From the NCBI GenBank assembly GCA_037951105.1, contig JBAMJV010011124.1:58424-122423 (forward strand): a stretch of DNA of 64,000 bases, read 5' to 3'. Shown piece by piece: positions 41,378 through 55,000 of this stretch. The stretch is from Echinarachnius parma. Taxonomy: Eukaryota; Echinodermata; Echinoidea; Clypeasteroida; Echinarachniidae. How positions within the stretch are numbered: position 1 is the stretch's first letter; the number at the start of each line of letters is the position of its first letter. The notes beneath the pieces were generated by a model, which was not told the DNA's origin, ran no database searches, and saw nothing but the letters and a program-made list of their open reading frames with translations. The translations under genes were made by a program, and so were the position numbers.

Positions 41378-44300
41378 CTTGGTTATTTAAAAAAAAGGAA
41401 GCAGACGTACATAGAATAGTAATTTGAGAATACAATTAAAGACATACAGAAAAGGTCGCGTTCAATTCAATTGATAATAATCCAATTCATAGTTTTGTAT
41501 TACGATGCACAGTTCTTAAAACGGTTGTTTTATTGTGTGTATTGATTTAAGCATATAACTTGGCCTCTAGATTTTGATATTTTTTGGGGTCAAAACTTTG
41601 AAGGGGTAGTATAATTTTGGTAAGACTGAGCTTTAGTAACCAAAGCCTGCAAAAAAAACATTACAGACTAATAGTTATAACTCCACCATGCTCAAAATGT
41701 ATAGAAAATGAACAACTAAGTGAAAAGGCTGTTATCATTCAAAATGAGCCATTAAAACACAAAAGAGCGCTTTCTAGAAAAGCATTAGTTTCAACAATAT
41801 TCCCTACAAAATTATGCATGTGATGTTTTGTTGAAAAAATCAGTAAATAGAGAGCATCAACAACTATTTAAAAACCTCTTTCGAATACTTCGGAAAAAGT
41901 GTAAGCATTTGGGTCGTTAATCATCTAATACATGAGGGTCCCAGATTTATTCCGATCGGGTATGTTTATTGATATTTCAGCCGTTTCCGAACCGATTTTG
42001 ATCAAAATAAAGTTTTGTTCTGTGTATGGTTTTTCAAATTTTACACTCACTTTTTCATTATCTAACAACACAATTATTTTGTGCAGCGCCCTCTATGCCA
42101 AACTGAACTACCCAATTAACACAGTTGCCATTTGTAAATGCATCAACAAAGATAAACTCCAATGAGATGGGACCATGAAACACAATCCTGTTTCATTTGT
42201 GAGTGCGAACGAGTTGCCCCTGTTTCTTAGATATTTAAATGAAAATTAAACAGTATCTGTCTCACCTGCTTCCCGACCATAGTAGTGGCTCAGCACCCCG
42301 AATGAGTGTCCGTAACCGAAGCTTCTGTACTGGAGCAAATCGTATTCCCGATACAACTCGTTCAGTTCCCGCGCAATGTCGCAGCATCGCACCCCCGGTT
42401 TGATGAGCGCCATCCCGCGGCGGTGCACCTCGCAGTTCTTCTCCCACAAGTCCAAGTGGCGGTCGGAGGTCACGTGATCGAAGAAGAGAGTGCGCTCTAG
42501 AGCGGTGTAGTACCTGCATGTGGTGGATGATAATGTTAAAAAGGGAGTTACATGCAGGTTTTTTGTTTGTCAACAGGCACGGATTAGATGGATTAGAGCA
42601 TAGATATTGTCAGGTATTTATTTCCTTTCGGGTATATCACCGATAATTATAATAATTACCCCCCAAATAAGTGTAAAATGTCCCCTGGCATTACTGCCCA
42701 CTGGAGGCTGCCACTACGTTGCATACGGACTCAAAATAAATGGGTAACGTAACCACTGACATAGCAGTGAAGGCAAAATTATCAGTTAAGTATTCCGCTC
42801 TTGCTGAGCCCGTATATGCAACGTCATTTAAACGTGGTCTGTTGCCAAACATGATAGACATGGCAGCCTCCAGTCCAGTGGCAGTAAAAGTAGTGGAGAG
42901 TGTCCTAAAGGGATCGATTATTTCACTTATGAGTAAACCAAAGATCGACGAGACGCGACATGATGTATGCTATGCTCTTTTATATCCTTCATCAATGAAA
43001 TCCTGTTCAGTGATTAGTCTACATTGCGTCATGTGACCACCAAACATATCATTGCAATGATGTTGATGATGTTAAAAACAAAATGCCCATGAAGAAAATA
43101 TGCTATACCGTGACGTCATTCATGGTATTAAACACAAATATATACCATGCACTGAGTGCCTCTAGTTGAAATTATGGATTTTGAGGTGTCAGGTAAAGCA
43201 CTATTTTCTGAGGGGCGCAGCCCCGAAGAAAATAGTTACCGAGGAATTTATCATTTCACTAGTAGATCGAAATAGTGCATGATATATTTGTTTTATATCC
43301 TTACAATAATACAAATGTTTACCATGTCACTTTAAGCCGATGATTCAGACCGAAGTCACATAATGCCTTCAATGCACAAGTACACACGGCCGTACACACA
43401 TTGACATTGCATGCACAGGCGTAAAAGTTCGCGACGCGACAAACTTGTTAAATCGTCAAAATTCACATTAGTGAGAGAGCAGTAGGCCTACTCCTTGAAT
43501 ATTGACAGTCCGTATATTGTGTTTTCACTATCTGTAGAACCGATCAATTCCTCTTAATCCTCGTGATTAATCAATCAATGTGAACCGATCTGAGGCTGCC
43601 ATTTTGATAGTTTGTTTAATGACAAAATATGGCATTGAATTCACTAGTGGCTCGAAAGTAGTGCTTTTTCTGTCACCGAGGAATCCATAATGTTACTAGT
43701 GGCTCGAAATAGCGCATGATATATTTCTTTTATATCCTTCGCATAATTATAATCGTCCCGCAAATAACTGATTTAAATTAAATTAAAGTATAATATTATA
43801 AAGCTGCGTTTCAATTAGAGCGAATTTCCGCCGCGAACATTCGTACGGACAAAATCAATGTTATTTATATATTATTCATATATATTATTCATATTACGTG
43901 GCGAATATTCGCAAGCGAATTTGTTAAATCGCACCTCAGAGCGATTTTTTCAATAATTTGCTGCGAAAAAAAAGTTCGCCGAAGAAATTCGCTCTAATGG
44001 AAACGCAGCTTAAAGGAAAACAAATCATTGATCATGGAACCATCACTGTACTGACTATAGTCGCATTCACACGATGAAAGCCAATTCTTAAGAGTTGCAA
44101 TTCTTAAGAATTGCAACTCTTAGGAATTGCAAAATGTGTGTTCAAACGATGCCAATTCTCGAGAGTTGCAATTCTTAAGAATTAAAACCGGAAGTAGTGC
44201 GCGCGCCTTTCTCATTTGAGGTCACGCGCGCTCACTTGACTTGTTTTCACACCGGAAGCATATCTCGGTCATGAGGTCAACTCAAACCACGAGTCTCGAA

Positions 44301-47300
44301 GCTGATTGTGTTCAGACCAGGGGGGTCATACTGCGCGCTAATCTTGGAAACTTTTATGGACTGGCTAACATGGAATTCTGGGATACGTTTAGTCTAGGAT
44401 CGAGACCCTCGATCGCATGCTGAACATAGCGCGACCAACGAGAGAGGTCTGCGTAACATCAGTGATCGCTGCTCACGAGGCCTCGGCTGGCAGCCATCAC
44501 TGCTGTTGTGCAGATCTCTCTCGTTGGCGGCTATCTATTATGGGTGGTGGGATTATTGTTAGCATGCGATCGAGGGTCTTAGATTACAGACTACAAAATA
44601 CCCAGCATTCCATGTTAGCCAGTCCATGAAGTTTCCCTAACCGGCCATGTTTGCTGCGTGTTAAGGCTATGGGAAAATTAGCGCGCAGTGCGTAGATTCT
44701 CTTCTAGTTATTTATATACTAGCCGTATTCAGACGATGAAAGCCAAGTTCTTAAGAATTGCAATTCTTAAGAATTGCAATTCTTAAGAACTTCAAAATGT
44801 GTGTTCAAACGATGCCAATTCTCGAGAGTTGCAATTCTTAAGAATTAAAACCGGAAGTAGCATGCGCGTCTTTCTCATTTGAGGTCACGCGCGCTCACTT
44901 GACTTGTTTTCACACCGGAAGCATATCTCGGTCATGAGGTCAACCCAAACCACGAGTCTCGAAGCTGATTGTGTTCAGACGGTAAAAAAAGTAGACTGCG
45001 CGCAGTCGCGCGCTTATCGCGCGCTCATTCTGCGCAAAATCTTACAAGTATCTTGTGGTTATCTTGTGGTTTGCAAACCACAAGATAACCACAAGATAAC
45101 CACGAGGTTGCGCATTTTTTGCAGTGTGCGCAATCTCGTGGTTTGGAAACCACAAGATAACCACGAGTTTTGCGTGTTCAAACGAGCGCAAACCACAAGA
45201 TATTCTTAAGAATTGCAAACCACAAGATAACCACAAGATAACCACGAGATTTGCTTTTATCGTCTGAATGCGGCTACTACTTCTATGGTTCAGACCTCAG
45301 ACGGTTACAAAAAATAGACTGCGCGCAGTCGCGCGCTCATCGCGCGCTCATTCTGCGAAAAATCTTACAAGTATCTTGTGGTTATCTACGTGGTTTGGAA
45401 ACCACAAGATAACCACGAGTTTTGCGTGTTCAAACGAGCGCTAACCACAAGATAACCACAAGATACCTCTAAGATTGCAAACCATGAGATAACCACAAGA
45501 TTGGCTTTTACCGTGTGAATGCAGCTATAAACAGGTTGGTTTGTTTATTCATAATTCTATGATTTGGAAATCACAAGATAACAACGAGTTTTGCGTGTCC
45601 AAACGAGCAAAAATCACAAGCTACTTACAAGATATCTTTAAGATTGCACTATTGTAAGTTCAATTCAAGCATACAATATATTATTTCTTTTATTTACTGA
45701 TTTCATTTTCTAATACTTCGTAGGTTATTCTTATAATATCAAGAACACAAACAATAAAGAGAAAGACCCAACATACCCTGCAATCATTGGGAACATGTTG
45801 AGACTGAGGATGTCTCCTTTCTGGACCTTCCGTGAAGTCCCAGGATTGTGCCCTCCATCGGTGTTGAGACCCGACGAGAACCAGGTCCATGCTGTGGTCG
45901 AGGAGAAATTAGTATGGTTAGACATCGCAATACACATATAAGCTTACATCCACAAAGAAGCTGTTCGTGTAAACCATGGTTTAAACAGTTTGTGGAATAA
46001 AACAATGAAGTGCCGCTTGGAGACAAATAAAAGGGAAACCACATTTGCTGATGCATTTACAATGAAATGGTCGTAAGTTCTTGCTAACCAGCGTCACATA
46101 AATACAGTTTTTCATATCTGAGAACTTAATAATACCTTTAAAGGGAGTATCTGAGATGTACAAAGCTTCTACAAAGTTAAAGTAGATATAGAAGGGTTAA
46201 GATGACACTCACGTGAAATATTGGATAAAATTACGCTGCAATTCGGATTTTACAAGTGAAAAACAACCATGAAAAGATGGAGAAAAAAATGTTTCTTTAC
46301 TGGACTACTTTTCAGCCACTAAATTTGTTTAGGTGATATATCATGATAATACAACAAAGTTTTTTTTTGTTGCAAGAAAGTTCGCAAACAGTTTTCATTG
46401 TCGCAAACAGTTTTTCTTGTCGCAAAGAAATTTTGAACATGTTCAAAATTTCTTTGCGAATTTATTTTTCCGCAAACAGTTGCAAGCGTTTGCAAAACAG
46501 TCGTAAGCCTTTGCAAACGGTTGTATGACGGTGTCACTGAAGTTCTTTTTGATTCGCCAATGATAGCGACCACATTACCATATGGTTCCTATATAAAATC
46601 GACCCATTGAGCGGCGAAAGGTTCGTCAGAAAAGTTGGCGAATCCAAAATTACTGTGATGTTAGAAGCTTCCGAATGTCAATTATTTTGTAAATTCCCAA
46701 CTTACTACAATATTAATTTATTATCAGAAAAGTGTTTAGCGTCGTATCTAGGAGAAATTGCACCCTGTTCAAACATAGGGTACACTGTCATTGCACTCGT
46801 ACTTGGTACGCAAAATCAACAATAAAATGAATCAGGTAGACCTTGCCATTAAACCAAATAATAAAGAGTATTTTCGTCCTAATCCTTACAGGTATATAAT
46901 CAGCTAAATACACGTTTAGGTGTTGAAATGTTAAAAAAGAGAGTTTCAAGTTGGAAATATTCGTAAAAACCGAGGAAAGCCTAAAACTGAGTTTATATTA
47001 TGTTTACTAGTCCATCATCCAAATCAATTGTCAGGCTGGAGTAAACTGATGTTACAAAAGCACGTTTGACAGACCGTGGCGAATGGAATCATACATGTAT
47101 ACTAGTCCATCATCCAAATCAATTGTCAGACTGGAGTAAACTGATGTTACAAAAGCACGTTTGACAGACCGTGGCGAATGGAATCATACATCTATAGTTG
47201 CATTGTATACCGTACATGGACTAGGGAACCGTAGTGTTATGGGTTGTTTATTTGTTCAAATCAGCCTGTTCATGCCATACTTGTATTGTATTTGATTTGA

Positions 47301-50300
47301 ATTTATTTCCATATTTGACAAATAATTTTTGAACAAGTAAATATACAAACAAACAATATATTCGTAAACGGAATACAATTTAAAAAAAACACAGAAGACT
47401 AATAATACAATCAATATTACATGATCAACAATTTGTTTGTAATTAACATGACATTTACGTGAAATATAGGGGAACCAAAAAGAAGCAAAGCTTGTAAAAA
47501 CATTTGTTTCCCTGGGGTAATTGTGTCTAATCAATATTGAAAAAGAAAAAAAAAAAAAAAAAACGATACAAGATCAAGTTAAAGAAGAGAAGGTGCCATG
47601 CCAAATAACAATATATTTTTAGACCACTATAGACAAGAATATTACAATCGATTCAACCGAATAAAACGAATACAAAAGTGGAAGCTTACTTATAAAGAGC
47701 AGTATAAATATGACATATAATGTGTTTATGTATTTAATGCAAATTAGTAAAAACTAACTTAACAATAATTATTTCGAGTACAAAATCAATGATAATGATT
47801 TTAAATTTTTAATTTAACGTTTAAATACAAAGAGATAGGGGCTTGTAGTCATTCTGTTGGTAGATCATTCCAACATTTTGGACCAGAATTTTGAGCAAAA
47901 TAGTGTACGTGTTCGTGGTAAATGGAAAGAACCACTCTGCCGAGTGGGGTAAATATGAAAATAATTATTCTTTTTGAATATCGTCATAAAACTTTAAAGG
48001 GATCTAGTAACTTTGTTGGTATGTGCAAAAAGTGATGAATTGTTGATACAATGTATAGTGCTGTTAACTAATATGTCCACAGGGTATTGTGTGAAAATTT
48101 CAAGTCAAATGGACATGGCATGGCCAAGTAATGAGCGAAAATGCAAAGTGATATTGGGTGATATTCACTAACTCACTGCATTCACTTTGTACAGGGATGA
48201 AAAACTCGCCCGGAGTTTTTCTTATCTGAATACTTTGATCGTACATATCTTTGTAACGAAAGGGAATTTGAAAAACCGAAACCTGTTCCATGATTTTATT
48301 GTTAATACGAATACAACAAGGTATGAGGGAACCGCTAGAATTAAAATGTTATTTTGAGGAATTGGACAATGTTACTAAGTCCCTTTAAGGTAGTTCATTA
48401 TTGGACAATTTATACATAAATATCCCAATATTATAAACAAAAACAAAAATCAGTTAGTTTCAATACTTTTGAATAAAATAATTATATTTTGTGAGCATAA
48501 AAACTTTTTTTTTTATTAACAATTCTAATAGCTCGTTTTTGTATTTTAACTGATTTATCAAGTAATAATAATGTACTATTGCCCCATGCTAAAATTCCAT
48601 AATACATGTAAGATAATATTAATGTTCCAAAAAGAGTAGGTAAAACAGTAGTTGGAAAACAAAACTCCTTAATTTATATACAATTCCAGTATTTCTAGAT
48701 ATCAAATTACATAAATGATTAATTATGTGATTTCCAAGATAAATCACTATCAATATATAAGCCTAGGAACTCGTTGTAAATGAATATCGTTTATTAAAAT
48801 ATGTCCAGGGAGGGAATTTATCGTGTTACTAAAAACCATATTATTGTGTTTTAACAATATTTAATGACAATTTATTAAAATGAATCCATTTCTGTACCAA
48901 TTCCATTTCATAATTAACTATATCTAACAAGGCCTCTGCATCACGATGTGAATTTTAAAAAAAGGTTATAATCGTCCGCAAAAAGTGTAAAAGATAGTAC
49001 TTGAGAAGCATTAAGAAAGTCATTCATGTATATACTAAAAAGAAGAGGGTCAAGGAGTGACCCCTGGGGGTAACTTGCTGATTGGTCTATGACAGCCATT
49101 TGGTCTACTAGAAAATTGTGAATTCAAGGTCGTATGATTTTAATTAGTGATTATAATTAGGGTCAGTGGTGTGAATTAGGGTTAGGGTTAGGTTTTTGGT
49201 TAGGGATCGTGTTTGGAGTTGGGGAAATTGAAGTTCAAGGCATCAGGTAGTAGACCAAATGAGTTGTAGACCAACTGAGTGTAGACCAAGCGAACATAAA
49301 CCCCCTGGGGTACTCCATAAGAAACAAATCTGTGGCTTGACTCATGGCAATTCACAACAACACATTGTTTTCTATTTTCTAAATAATTCCTAAGCCAGTC
49401 CAACGCATGCCCACGTATTCCATAATGATTTAACTTATATAATAATATATCATGATATATCCAACTGTATGTAATTGATCATCAATAGCATTAGCGATCT
49501 TATTAATAAATGAAAGCAACGCATGGGTTGTGAAGTATTTTTCTCTAAAACCAAATGTGTGAACTGGATATAATTTTACAATCATTTAAAAATGTAAGCG
49601 TACGTGTATAAGCCAACCTTTCTAAAATTTTCGAGAGGGACGATAACAAACAAATTAGCCTCTTTTGAGGATGTAATACTTTAATTATTACTTTCCAAGT
49701 ATTTTTTAGCATCCATCCTTTATATTTTAAATTGATTTCCACAATAACTTGTCTTTACAGCCTCTAAAACCTTAGTAAGTACAATGTGAATTTTAGTTTA
49801 TTTACTCATATTACTAAGAGTAGGTTTTTCATATTTATAATATCATTTTTTTTTTCTTATTAATATATTTTACTAAAGAATGACTTATCCAAGGGTGTCT
49901 AGGTATTTTATGATAATGTTTACGGGACGGTTTATTATTATATTCTTATTACCCGGGGTCTCAATTTCAATAAAGATTGTTTCAATATTTTCAATCATAT
50001 ACTTTATTTCTTTTAGTACCTTATATTTAAGATTATTTGTAACATAAAATCTAACTCCACCTCGCCGTTTGGTCGTTCTATTGTTAGTTATAAGAGAAAA
50101 ATCTATCAATAAAAAAGATAATTAGGGACATCAACCACAATCAACCACGTTTCCAATAATCCAATTATAGCCGATTCAAACTTTAATTCATTTATAAGTC
50201 CAGAAAACTTATCAGAATTCTTACTATATAAGACTTCTGATATTAAGGTGCATCAATAACAATTCATCACTAACATTTAAACTCGAATTAAAAATTACCT

Positions 50301-51968
50301 GCTGTTCCGTAAAATAAGCAGAATTAGTATTATTTACAAAAGGGTCATTCGTATCACAATCAAAGCGGCAAATCTAGGTCGATTACCTCGAGAGGATAGA
50401 GTACAATATCATTCATTGACCATTAACAAAAAACCTATTATGAGTATTAATGCATGAATATGTCTTCTATTCGGGTGGATCAACTTGACGTCAAAGTGAG
50501 GACTAAAGAAAGAATTATCAATTAACAAGTTGTCACAAAAATATATAAGAAAACATGGCAACTTGAGAAGAATAAAACGAAACAAACTAAAAGGAAACAA
50601 ATATGATAACATTCAGAAAAGCAGACGATTAATGGTTTTCCGGCCTCCGACATATGTGTGAGTCAGAAAGAAAAAAGCGAAGTAAATTTTAAAATAAGTA
50701 AGTCGAAGTAATAGAAAAGTAAAGTATCAAATAATCACAATATACGAAGCATATAAGTCATAGCATAATTTGTCAAATATCAAATACTAAATCAAATTTA
50801 AATTTCGTAAACAGAGTGCATTGCTTGGTAGCCTTATATCAAATAATACAATATATGATATGTTGCATAAATATATAATACTGTTAATGATCATAACCCA
50901 CAAAAGCTAAACAAGGATTTATACTATCCAACCCGTCAGAAAGGTCTGGAACTCAACTGTGATCGATCACATTATCACTCTTATTTTTAAATATTTAAAA
51001 TGTTTAAATGTTAGTGTCATTGCATTGAATATAATTTCCATTACAAATGATACATAAATTGTAATTTAGTTCAGTTTGGGGCATACGCTTGAGAATGGGG
51101 CATACTAATAGTCGTCGATCACCGGGGGTGGGGGGGGGGGGATATGTCCTCTCCCATATTCTGAGGCGTGGGAAGGCCTGCATTATTATCCCCCCCCCCC
51201 CTCAACAAAAAATTAAAATTAAAACATAAAAATAAATAAATACAAAAATAAATGAATAAATACAAAAATTAAATAAATACATGAATACAAAAATTTAAAA
51301 AAAAATAAAAAATCTAAGTATTTGGTATTCAGCAATATAAAATATCATATAAAAGATGCATAATTATAGGTTGCAGCTCATTAATGAGGTTTATATAAAC
51401 TAAAAATCAGCAAGATCTAGTCATGTATTGTGAGAGTGCAGATTATTATGAAATCTCCCACAGGCATTCCCCTCTCGCACGGTTATAGCATGCAGCTAGT
51501 GAAGAACCCTGCGACAATTGCGAAGAACCCTGGTCTCGGCCATGAAAATGTTTAAAATTCTCGGTCTCGCGGCTTCGAAAATTTTTGTCTCGGCCTCAAA
51601 AAATTGTGACCGGTCCTGGCCTCGGACTCGAAAAGTTGTGACCGGTCCTGGTCTTGGCCTCGAAAATTGTAAAAGTACTCGGCCTCCGCTTCAAGAATTG
51701 TCTACGGACACCCTCCCCCCCCCCGCCCCCCCCCCTTATAGGATTCTCAAGAAATGTCGAGAATTTGTGACCTGTCTTGGTCTCGGGTTTAAAAATGTTG
51801 AAGGTACTAATTGGTCTAGGCTTCCCCCGCTTACAGAAATTTATCTGACGAAATAACCCCCGCCCCCCCCCCCCCCCCCCCCCCTTGAATCAATCCTGGG
51901 TACGCCATTGTAGCTAGTACAAGTAGCTAGTTCGGATGTCAAATAATTTAAATTGATGTAATTAAATA

Positions 51969-52026
<58 letters not shown>

Positions 52027-55000
52027 GATTGATTGATTGATTGTTAGATTGAATGATTAATGTAAAGATTGACTCGATTCAATCACCATAATTCTAAATT
52101 ATTTAATTAAATCATGTTATTATTTTTAATCTCACTAGTCACTCACTCACTCACTTTCACATGTATGCACATACTACGACGCCGTTAACAGCCACGCGCA
52201 GACTAAGATCGCGGCAACTACTTGCGCGGAGTGAATGGTCCGCTGCGTAGAGCAGTTTCCAGCTGCATGCAAGGCAACACACTCAAAGCACGACAATATT
52301 GCAAATGGTATGGTTGTACATTTACTAAATGACAGAACTGCATATTATCGTCTCAGATTACTCTTATGCACATACATACCATAAACTTAATGATTGACAT
52401 TGATTTGATAAGGGGTTTCGGCATTTTAGTCGACATTTTTAACCCTGTATCTATGTCTAGTCTTAGTAACAAGCGCTTGCAATTGTAAAAATTTCGATTA
52501 AACGCTCACGTCACGTTTTGGTAAACGCGACTATTTGTGTTTTACCGGCGTGGAAAACAACGAATGGTAGGCCCTACACTTCGCAAATTAGAGTCACCTG
52601 TTTTACGAAATAGCGCAAAACGTGAACGTGATACGTGATACGTTTATATACGTGACCGTGCGTTGCAAGCCGAACCTAGGGTAGCATGTTTACCATACCG
52701 TGTTCACTTATTCGACCTGTGAGCAATTTCGATACAATCTTCGAAGTCGATATTACCCACTGACCATACTGGCCTTCGGTTTCTTGAATCTGATACTGGA
52801 CACTGGGTGCAACTATATGTGTGTGGAACACTTTCCATGATATATTTTATATATATAGCCGATCGAGCTCTTTTCCTCTCCGTCCCATAGGCGTACCCAG
52901 GGGGGGGGGGGTGGGGGGGGAGTTCAACCCCCCCCCCCCCCGCCTTTGACCCCAAAATGGCTGTTTTGGGGGGTTTGAACCCCCCCCCCCCCCCCCCCTC
53001 CTCCCCTTTTCAAATTGTAGCCGGATCTCGAGACCACTCTTAAAGGGAGAGATCCACTTTTGCAAGCCAAAATTCAAAAGTTGCGAGGTTATTGTCTTAT
53101 ATGAAAGGAAATGTCATTTAATAGCATGCCTGACAAAATTAGGGCTTGAAATCTCTTTTTCGTGGAGTTATAGACCTAAAACTGAATAAACTGAGGGACG
53201 TCGGTTAATTAGGTACATACGTATTTTCGGCCGGTGAGTAAGTTTGTACATAGATTATACGGAGTGCCAGATCGGTATGCATGACCCCTACGTGACCCGC
53301 GCTAGCTACGTGACTCGCGCATAAGTACTAATGTGTGAGCGTTTACCAAGCAAAATACCCAAACATCGCTTAAACTGACTACATGTAATTATATATTCTT
53401 TCTTTTTGAGATCTTTTTCCGTGACATACGCTAACAAATGTCGGCTTCAAAATACCTTTACGAGAATTAGTACTATATTGTTGTAATATTATGCTAAATC
53501 AGTTGAACTCCTTTATTGACCGATATATAGTTTAAATGGAGGGACGCATTCGTTTTTCATTCGAATAAACAAAATTAGAGGGCTGTTCGCTCTGATTTTT
53601 TTTTGCGTGTTACATTGATCCCCATCCGTCAACTGAAAGCTGTTCAGACGTTTTGTAAAAGTGGACCTGTCCCTTTAAGGTTTCTCGAGACCACTTTTAA
53701 GCGGTCTCGACCATCATAAACCTGGTCTCGGCCTCTAAAATTTGCGAAGAAACCCGGTCGCGGGCTCGAAAATGTTGACATTTCTTCTCGGTCTCGGCTT
53801 CAAAAATTGCAATGGTCTTGGTCTCGGTCTCGAAAATTATAAGGTACTTGGTCTCGGTCTACGGACACCCCCCCCCCCCCCCCCCCCCCCCCCCACTGAG
53901 AGGTTCTCAGTCAATGACCTTGGTGTTGGTCTCGACAAATTGTCAGTTACATGGTCTCGGTCTCGTCAATTTTGAAGGTACCTTGTCTCGGCTTCAAAAA
54001 TTATATTAATGATTTACCTAGATCATCAGACTACTATAATTTTCGACTCTTTGCTGATGACTCTAATATCTTTCATTCTTTTTTACCTAATCAAACAGAT
54101 ATTAACCTATTGGAAATAACTGATAACCTAATACACATTGATCAGTGGTGTGATGCGAATAAGATTACTATTAATATAAAGAAAACTAATTTCATGATTG
54201 TTAAGCCAAAGAGAAAAGAGTGTCGTATGGTTGGAGTTGTAAAAATTCAGAACGAGTTATTGAATGAAGTACAAGTATCTCTTTTTGTTGGAATATATAT
54301 TGATAGGCATTTGAGTTGGAATGAACATATAAATAATTTATGCTCTGTACTTCGTAGGAAAGTTGGAATTTTGTATAGACTACGACACTTTGTTCCGAAA
54401 CGAGTCCTTGTATTATTATATTATTCCTTTGTTCAGTCACATTTATCTTACGGCCTTGAAGTCTGGGGAAGTGCACCTTTGATGTTAATGAATAAGATAT
54501 TGATATTACACAAAATGGCTTTGAGAGCAATTACTTTTAATAATAGAATGGCATCATCTCCATTGTTTTATTAATTAGGTATATGGGATGTGTATAAACT
54601 GTATAAGTTTTGGGTAACAATTTTTATTTTTGAGTGTTCTCATGAACACTTACCACACTCAGTGTTTGAATATTATACCTTTTTTGAAAACTCTTATAGT
54701 ACAAGACAAAAGGATGGAAATATTTTGGTTAAGCCTAGGGTGAGAACAGAGCATGGAAAAACTTCAATCTCGTTTCAGGGTTCAGATATTTGGAATAGTA
54801 TGCCTTTAGAGATACGGAGACTTGATAGACTCAACCTTATTGAGATACATGTAAAAAAGTATGTATTAAGTCAATATGTATTGTAGTGTTTTGCGAATTG
54901 CTACCAAACATAAAGCAATTTGTATTCTCTTAATAAGATTTTACATGTTTTATATAAACTTATAGTTTAGTTGTTATTAGTGTGTCCACTATTGTAAATA

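Larger units (their letters stand above)
47270..50330 (-). mobile_element. Decayed LINE (CR1/Jockey-type), with two insertions
   Basis: On the minus strand, in fragments: endonuclease-like NRTTKRRGGVRFYVTN (about 50070-50020), RT palm LLSSLSKILERLAYTRTLTF (49650-49590), WLRNYLENRKQCVVVN (49400-49350), PLLFSIYMNDF and FADD (49050-48960), and a C-terminal QNVGMIYQQND-like stretch near 47880. Interrupted by a family A MITE (47994-48388) and another short element (49066-49307). No long open frame survives; RT frames are broken in several places. Confidence 0.75.

Noticed and set aside
42740-43036. 98-codon plus-strand frame in creatinase intron 5
   Set aside because: Lies among repeats and resembles no protein family.
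47994-48388. CRISPR-like or regulatory array formed by the many repeated short words
   Set aside because: The repeats are dispersed MITE copies with terminal inverted repeats, not regularly spaced units; the genome is eukaryotic.
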